Source of the DNA: Clostridiales bacterium
Lineage (GTDB): Bacteria > Bacillota > Clostridia > Oscillospirales > Oscillospiraceae
Direction of reading: 5' to 3'
Length of the DNA stretch: 7,838 nt
NCBI GenBank assembly: GCA_021205375.1
Contig: JAJPXR010000054.1
Coordinates: 1 to 7,838, forward strand
Each line of letters starts with the position of its first letter. The first letter of the stretch is position 1. The notes under the pieces are model-generated. The model was not told the origin of the DNA and did not search any database. It saw only the letters and a program-made list of their open reading frames with translations. Position numbers and translations under genes: made by a program. This document shows positions 5,682 to 7,838 of the stretch, piece by piece.

Positions 5682-6383
5682 ATGAACAAATATACAGAGC
5701 GTATTTATAACGGCGTCGTCAAGGAAAACCCCACCTTTATCATGATGCTGGGCATGTGCCCCACCCTGGCGGTCACCACGTCGGCCATCAACGGCTTCGG
5801 CATGGGCGTCTCCACTCTGGCGGTGCTGATCCTCTCCAACCTGATCATCTCCGCCCTGCGGAAGGTCATTCCAGACCAGGTCCGGCTGCCGGCGTACATC
5901 GTCATCGTGGCCTCGTTGGTGACGGTGATCCAGTTGCTGATCCAGGCGTACATCCCCTTCCTCTACGATGCGCTGGGCATTTACATCCCGCTGATCGTGG
6001 TGAACTGCATCATCCTGGGCCGGGCGGAGGCCTACGCCGCCAAGAACCCGCCCCTGCTGTCCGTCATGGACGGCCTGGGCATGGGCCTGGGCTTCACCCT
6101 GGCCCTGACCCTCATCGGCATCGTCCGCGAGCTGTTCGGCGCGGGGACCCTGTTCGGTGTGCAGGTCATGCCCGGCTTCTATGAGCCGGTGGCCATTCTG
6201 ACCAAGGCGCCCGGCGCGTTCCTGGTGCTGGCCATCATCATTGCCATTATGAACGGCGCGCAGATCGACACCGCCGCCAACGACAAGGTGGAAGGCTGCG
6301 ACGGCTGCTGCGCCACCTGCGGCAAGCCCTGCGCCACTCCCAAGCAGGAGACCGCTGAGACAAAGGAGGGTGAAACCGTATGA
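5682..6383 (+). CDS. rnfE: Rnf complex subunit E, membrane protein
   Basis: RnfE (NqrD homologue) pairs with RnfA in the membrane, where the two carry an iron or [2Fe-2S] site that passes electrons across the bilayer. The protein has 233 residues, counting from the ATG with the strong Shine-Dalgarno. It starts MNKYTERIYNGVVKENP and contains about six hydrophobic helices. The conserved iron-ligand cysteines are visible: Cys26 (LGMCPTLAVT) and Cys109 (PLIVVNCIILGRAEAYA). The C-terminal tail is unusual: five cysteines in twelve residues (Cys206, 209, 210, 213, 217; CDGCCATCGKPC), followed by a Glu/Thr-rich end. The charged N-terminus and even helix number place the tail in the cytoplasm by inference. 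The stop overlaps the rnfA start as ATGA, implying translational coupling. Confidence 0.96.
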   Translation: MNKYTERIYNGVVKENPTFIMMLGMCPTLAVTTSAINGFGMGVSTLAVLILSNLIISALRKVIPDQVRLPAYIVIVASLVTVIQLLIQAYIPFLYDALGIYIPLIVVNCIILGRAEAYAAKNPPLLSVMDGLGMGLGFTLALTLIGIVRELFGAGTLFGVQVMPGFYEPVAILTKAPGAFLVLAIIIAIMNGAQIDTAANDKVEGCDGCCATCGKPCATPKQETAETKEGETV

Positions 6384-6958
6384 CATCGCTGTTTATGATC
6401 GTGATTACCGCCGCCTTCGTCGATAACGTGGTGCTGAACCAGTTCCTGGGGCTTTGCTCCTTCCTGGGCGTTTCCAAACAGATCGAGACGGCGGGCAGCC
6501 TGGGCGCTGCGGTCATCTTCGTCATCACCATCGCCTCTGGCGTGGCCAACCTGCTCTATGACTTCGTGTTGGACCCCCTGGGCCTGAGCTATTTGCAGAC
6601 CATCGTGTTCATCCTGGTCATCGCGGCCCTGGTGCAGATGGTGGAGATGTTCCTGAAAAAGGCCGTCCCCGCCCTCCACAGCGCGCTGGGCATCTACCTG
6701 CCCCTCATCACCACCAACTGCGCGGTGCTGGGTGTGGCGCTGAACAACGTCACCGACGGCTACAACTTCATCCAGAGCGTTCTGGCCGGTTTTGGCACCG
6801 CCGTTGGCTACACCATCGCCATCGTCATCCTGGCCGGTATCCGGGAGCGGCTGGCGTACAACGAAAACATCCCCAAGGCGTTCCAGGGCGCACCCATCGT
6901 GCTGATCAGCGCCGCGCTGATGGCCATTGCGTTCTGCGGCTTCAGCGGTCTGGCTTGA
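6380..6958 (+). CDS. rnfA: Rnf complex subunit A, membrane protein
   Basis: RnfA (NqrE homologue) is the second half of the inverted pair with RnfE. It supplies two further cysteine ligands to the iron site in the membrane. It is 192 residues, the usual family length, with about six hydrophobic helices. The hallmark segments are present: FVDNVVLNQFLGLCSFLGVSK with Cys26, and LGIYLPLITTNCAVLGVAL with Cys114. The near-uncharged N-terminus (MTSLFMIVITAAF) fits an outward-facing start, opposite to RnfE. The ribosome binding site AAAGGAGGG (6362-6370) lies inside the end of rnfE, and the ATG overlaps its stop. No anomalies are seen. Confidence 0.97.
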   Translation: MTSLFMIVITAAFVDNVVLNQFLGLCSFLGVSKQIETAGSLGAAVIFVITIASGVANLLYDFVLDPLGLSYLQTIVFILVIAALVQMVEMFLKKAVPALHSALGIYLPLITTNCAVLGVALNNVTDGYNFIQSVLAGFGTAVGYTIAIVILAGIRERLAYNENIPKAFQGAPIVLISAALMAIAFCGFSGLA

Positions 6959-6976
6959 GAAAGGGAGGACTGAACG

Positions 6977-7768
6977 ATGACATTGATTGTTTCCAGTATC
7001 CTGATCCTCGCGGTCATCGGCCTGCTGGTGGGCCTGATGCTGGTGTTCGTCAGCGAGACCTTCCACGTGGAGGTGGACGAGCGGGAAGCCGCCGTCCGGG
7101 AATGTCTGCCCGGCAACAACTGCGGCGGCTGCGGCTACGCCGGCTGTGACGCGGTGGCGGCTGCCATCGTCAAGGGCGAAGCCCCGGTCAACGCCTGCCC
7201 GGTGGGCGGCGCGCCTGTGGCGGATAAAATCTCCGAGATCATGGGCATCAGCGCCGACAGCACCGAAAAAATGGTCGCCTTTGTCAAGTGCGCGGGCACA
7301 TGCGACGTGATGAAGGTCAAGTGCAACTACTTCGGCATCGAGAGCTGCGAAGCGGCAGGCTCCCTGCCCGGCAAGGGCGTCCGCGCCTGTCAGCAGGGCT
7401 GCCTGGGCTACGGTAGCTGTGTCAAAGCCTGCCAGTTTGACGCCATTCATGTGGTCAACGGCGTGGCCGTGGTGGACCGCTCCAAGTGCGTGGCCTGCGG
7501 AAGCTGCGTGAAAGCCTGTCCCCAGAACCTCATTGAGCTGGTGCCGGACCGCAGCACCTACGCCGTCCGGTGCAGCAGCACCGAGAAGGGCAAGACGGTC
7601 AAGGCGCTGTGCGACGTGGGCTGCCTGGGCTGCGGTCTGTGCGTGCGTCAGTGTGAGCAGGGCGCTATCACCCTGAAGGACAACGTCGCCCATATCGACT
7701 ACAACAAGTGCATTGGCTGCGGCAAGTGCGCGGAGAAGTGCCCGGCGAAGATCATCCGCCTGCGGTAA
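6977..7768 (+). CDS. rnfB: Rnf complex subunit B, ferredoxin-oxidising iron-sulfur protein
   Basis: RnfB is the presumed entry point for electrons from reduced ferredoxin, anchored to the membrane with its clusters in the cytoplasm. The 263 residues begin with one hydrophobic helix (~3-25). Next comes the Fe-S domain typical of RnfB (C49-x2-C52-x4-C57-x16-C74, within LPGNNCGGCGYAGC). A conserved middle segment follows with Cys105, 109, 116 and 124. Four ferredoxin-like motifs complete it: Cys138/142/148/152; Cys171/174/177/181; Cys216/219/222/226 (Cys212 nearby); and Cys245/248/251/255. This fits about five [4Fe-4S] clusters, possibly six if the middle cysteines bind one. An extra Cys43 precedes LPG, where I recall hydrophobic residues in relatives. 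The start has GGGAGGA at 6963-6969. As the last gene of the operon it is followed by a terminator-like hairpin. RnfB presence separates this operon from the related Nqr type. Confidence 0.97.
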   Translation: MTLIVSSILILAVIGLLVGLMLVFVSETFHVEVDEREAAVRECLPGNNCGGCGYAGCDAVAAAIVKGEAPVNACPVGGAPVADKISEIMGISADSTEKMVAFVKCAGTCDVMKVKCNYFGIESCEAAGSLPGKGVRACQQGCLGYGSCVKACQFDAIHVVNGVAVVDRSKCVACGSCVKACPQNLIELVPDRSTYAVRCSSTEKGKTVKALCDVGCLGCGLCVRQCEQGAITLKDNVAHIDYNKCIGCGKCAEKCPAKIIRLR

Positions 7769-7806
7769 ATCGGTAGCGACAACAAAAAAAGGTTCTATAA
7801 TAAATG

Positions 7807-7838
7807 TTGGGGTCAGGTAAAGCACCTGGCCCCAAATT
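7807..7838 (+). terminator. Probable intrinsic terminator of the rnf operon (3' edge cut by window)
   Basis: TTGGGGTCAGGT (7807-7818) pairs with ACCTGGCCCCAA (7824-7835) over twelve positions with one G-U pair, around loop AAAGC. It starts 38 bases after the rnfB stop. The window ends at AATT immediately after the stem, so the T-tract expected of a rho-independent terminator can be neither confirmed nor excluded. Position and stem strength make it the likely end of the transcript. Confidence 0.75.

Noticed and set aside
2772..7768. Na+-translocating NADH:quinone oxidoreductase (Nqr) instead of Rnf
   Set aside because: The multi-cluster RnfB and the ferredoxin-type RnfC are present, there is no NqrF, and the gene order is C-DG-E-A-B as in clostridial rnf.
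7796..7801. Perfect TATAAT -10 hexamer after rnfB
   Set aside because: No good -35 element lies 16-18 bases upstream (TAGCGA at best), and a start would run straight into the terminator-like hairpin. It is probably chance in an AT-rich spacer.
6179..7825. Long open frame on the minus strand opposite rnfE-rnfA-rnfB
   Set aside because: It is a shadow of three well-identified + strand genes and even runs through the terminator hairpin. Its Ala/Asp/His/Gln-rich product matches no family I know.

Overview
The window carries an Rnf-type ion-translocating oxidoreductase operon, preceded by two related FAD-dependent flavoproteins. All genes are on the + strand. The DNA is GC-rich with strong G/C preference at third codon positions. 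Strong AGGAGG-type ribosome binding sites, clostridial Rnf gene order (C-D-G-E-A-B) and Tat-exported flavoproteins together suggest a high-GC anaerobic Firmicute of the Oscillospiraceae type (gut Clostridia). That placement is inferred from style and has not been tested by comparison.

Layout. Positions 1-392 hold the 3' end of an FAD-dependent oxidoreductase gene. Positions 393-626 are a non-coding leader with a GC-rich hairpin, two operator-like AAACGTT palindromes and two further RNA hairpins; one of these would bury the ribosome binding site of the next gene. Positions 627-2732 encode a 701-residue Tat lipoprotein made of a covalent FMN-binding domain joined to an FAD-binding reductase domain. 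From 2772 to 7768 come rnfC, a single gene fusing rnfD and rnfG, rnfE, rnfA and rnfB, closely spaced (one ATGA overlap, other gaps 13-39 bases). A strong hairpin at 7807-7835, right at the window edge, probably ends the operon.

How the genes work together. Rnf complexes pass electrons between reduced ferredoxin and NAD+ and move Na+ or H+ across the membrane. RnfB takes electrons from ferredoxin, RnfA and RnfE carry them through the membrane by a shared iron site, RnfD and RnfG hold covalently bound flavins, and RnfC reacts with NAD(H). A secreted, probably flavinylated reductase gene sits only 39 bases before rnfC. This suggests that some electrons reaching the outer-face flavins may go to an extracytosolic acceptor instead of NAD+. 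The sequence is consistent with this but does not prove it. The acceptor is unknown, because the usual fumarate/urocanate reductase active-site residues are not recognisable. The flavin transferase ApbE, needed to attach the FMN groups, is not in the window.

Most notable points: the RnfD-RnfG fusion; the co-located flavinylated reductase; the possible RNA and operator control in its leader; and a cysteine-rich tail on RnfE.
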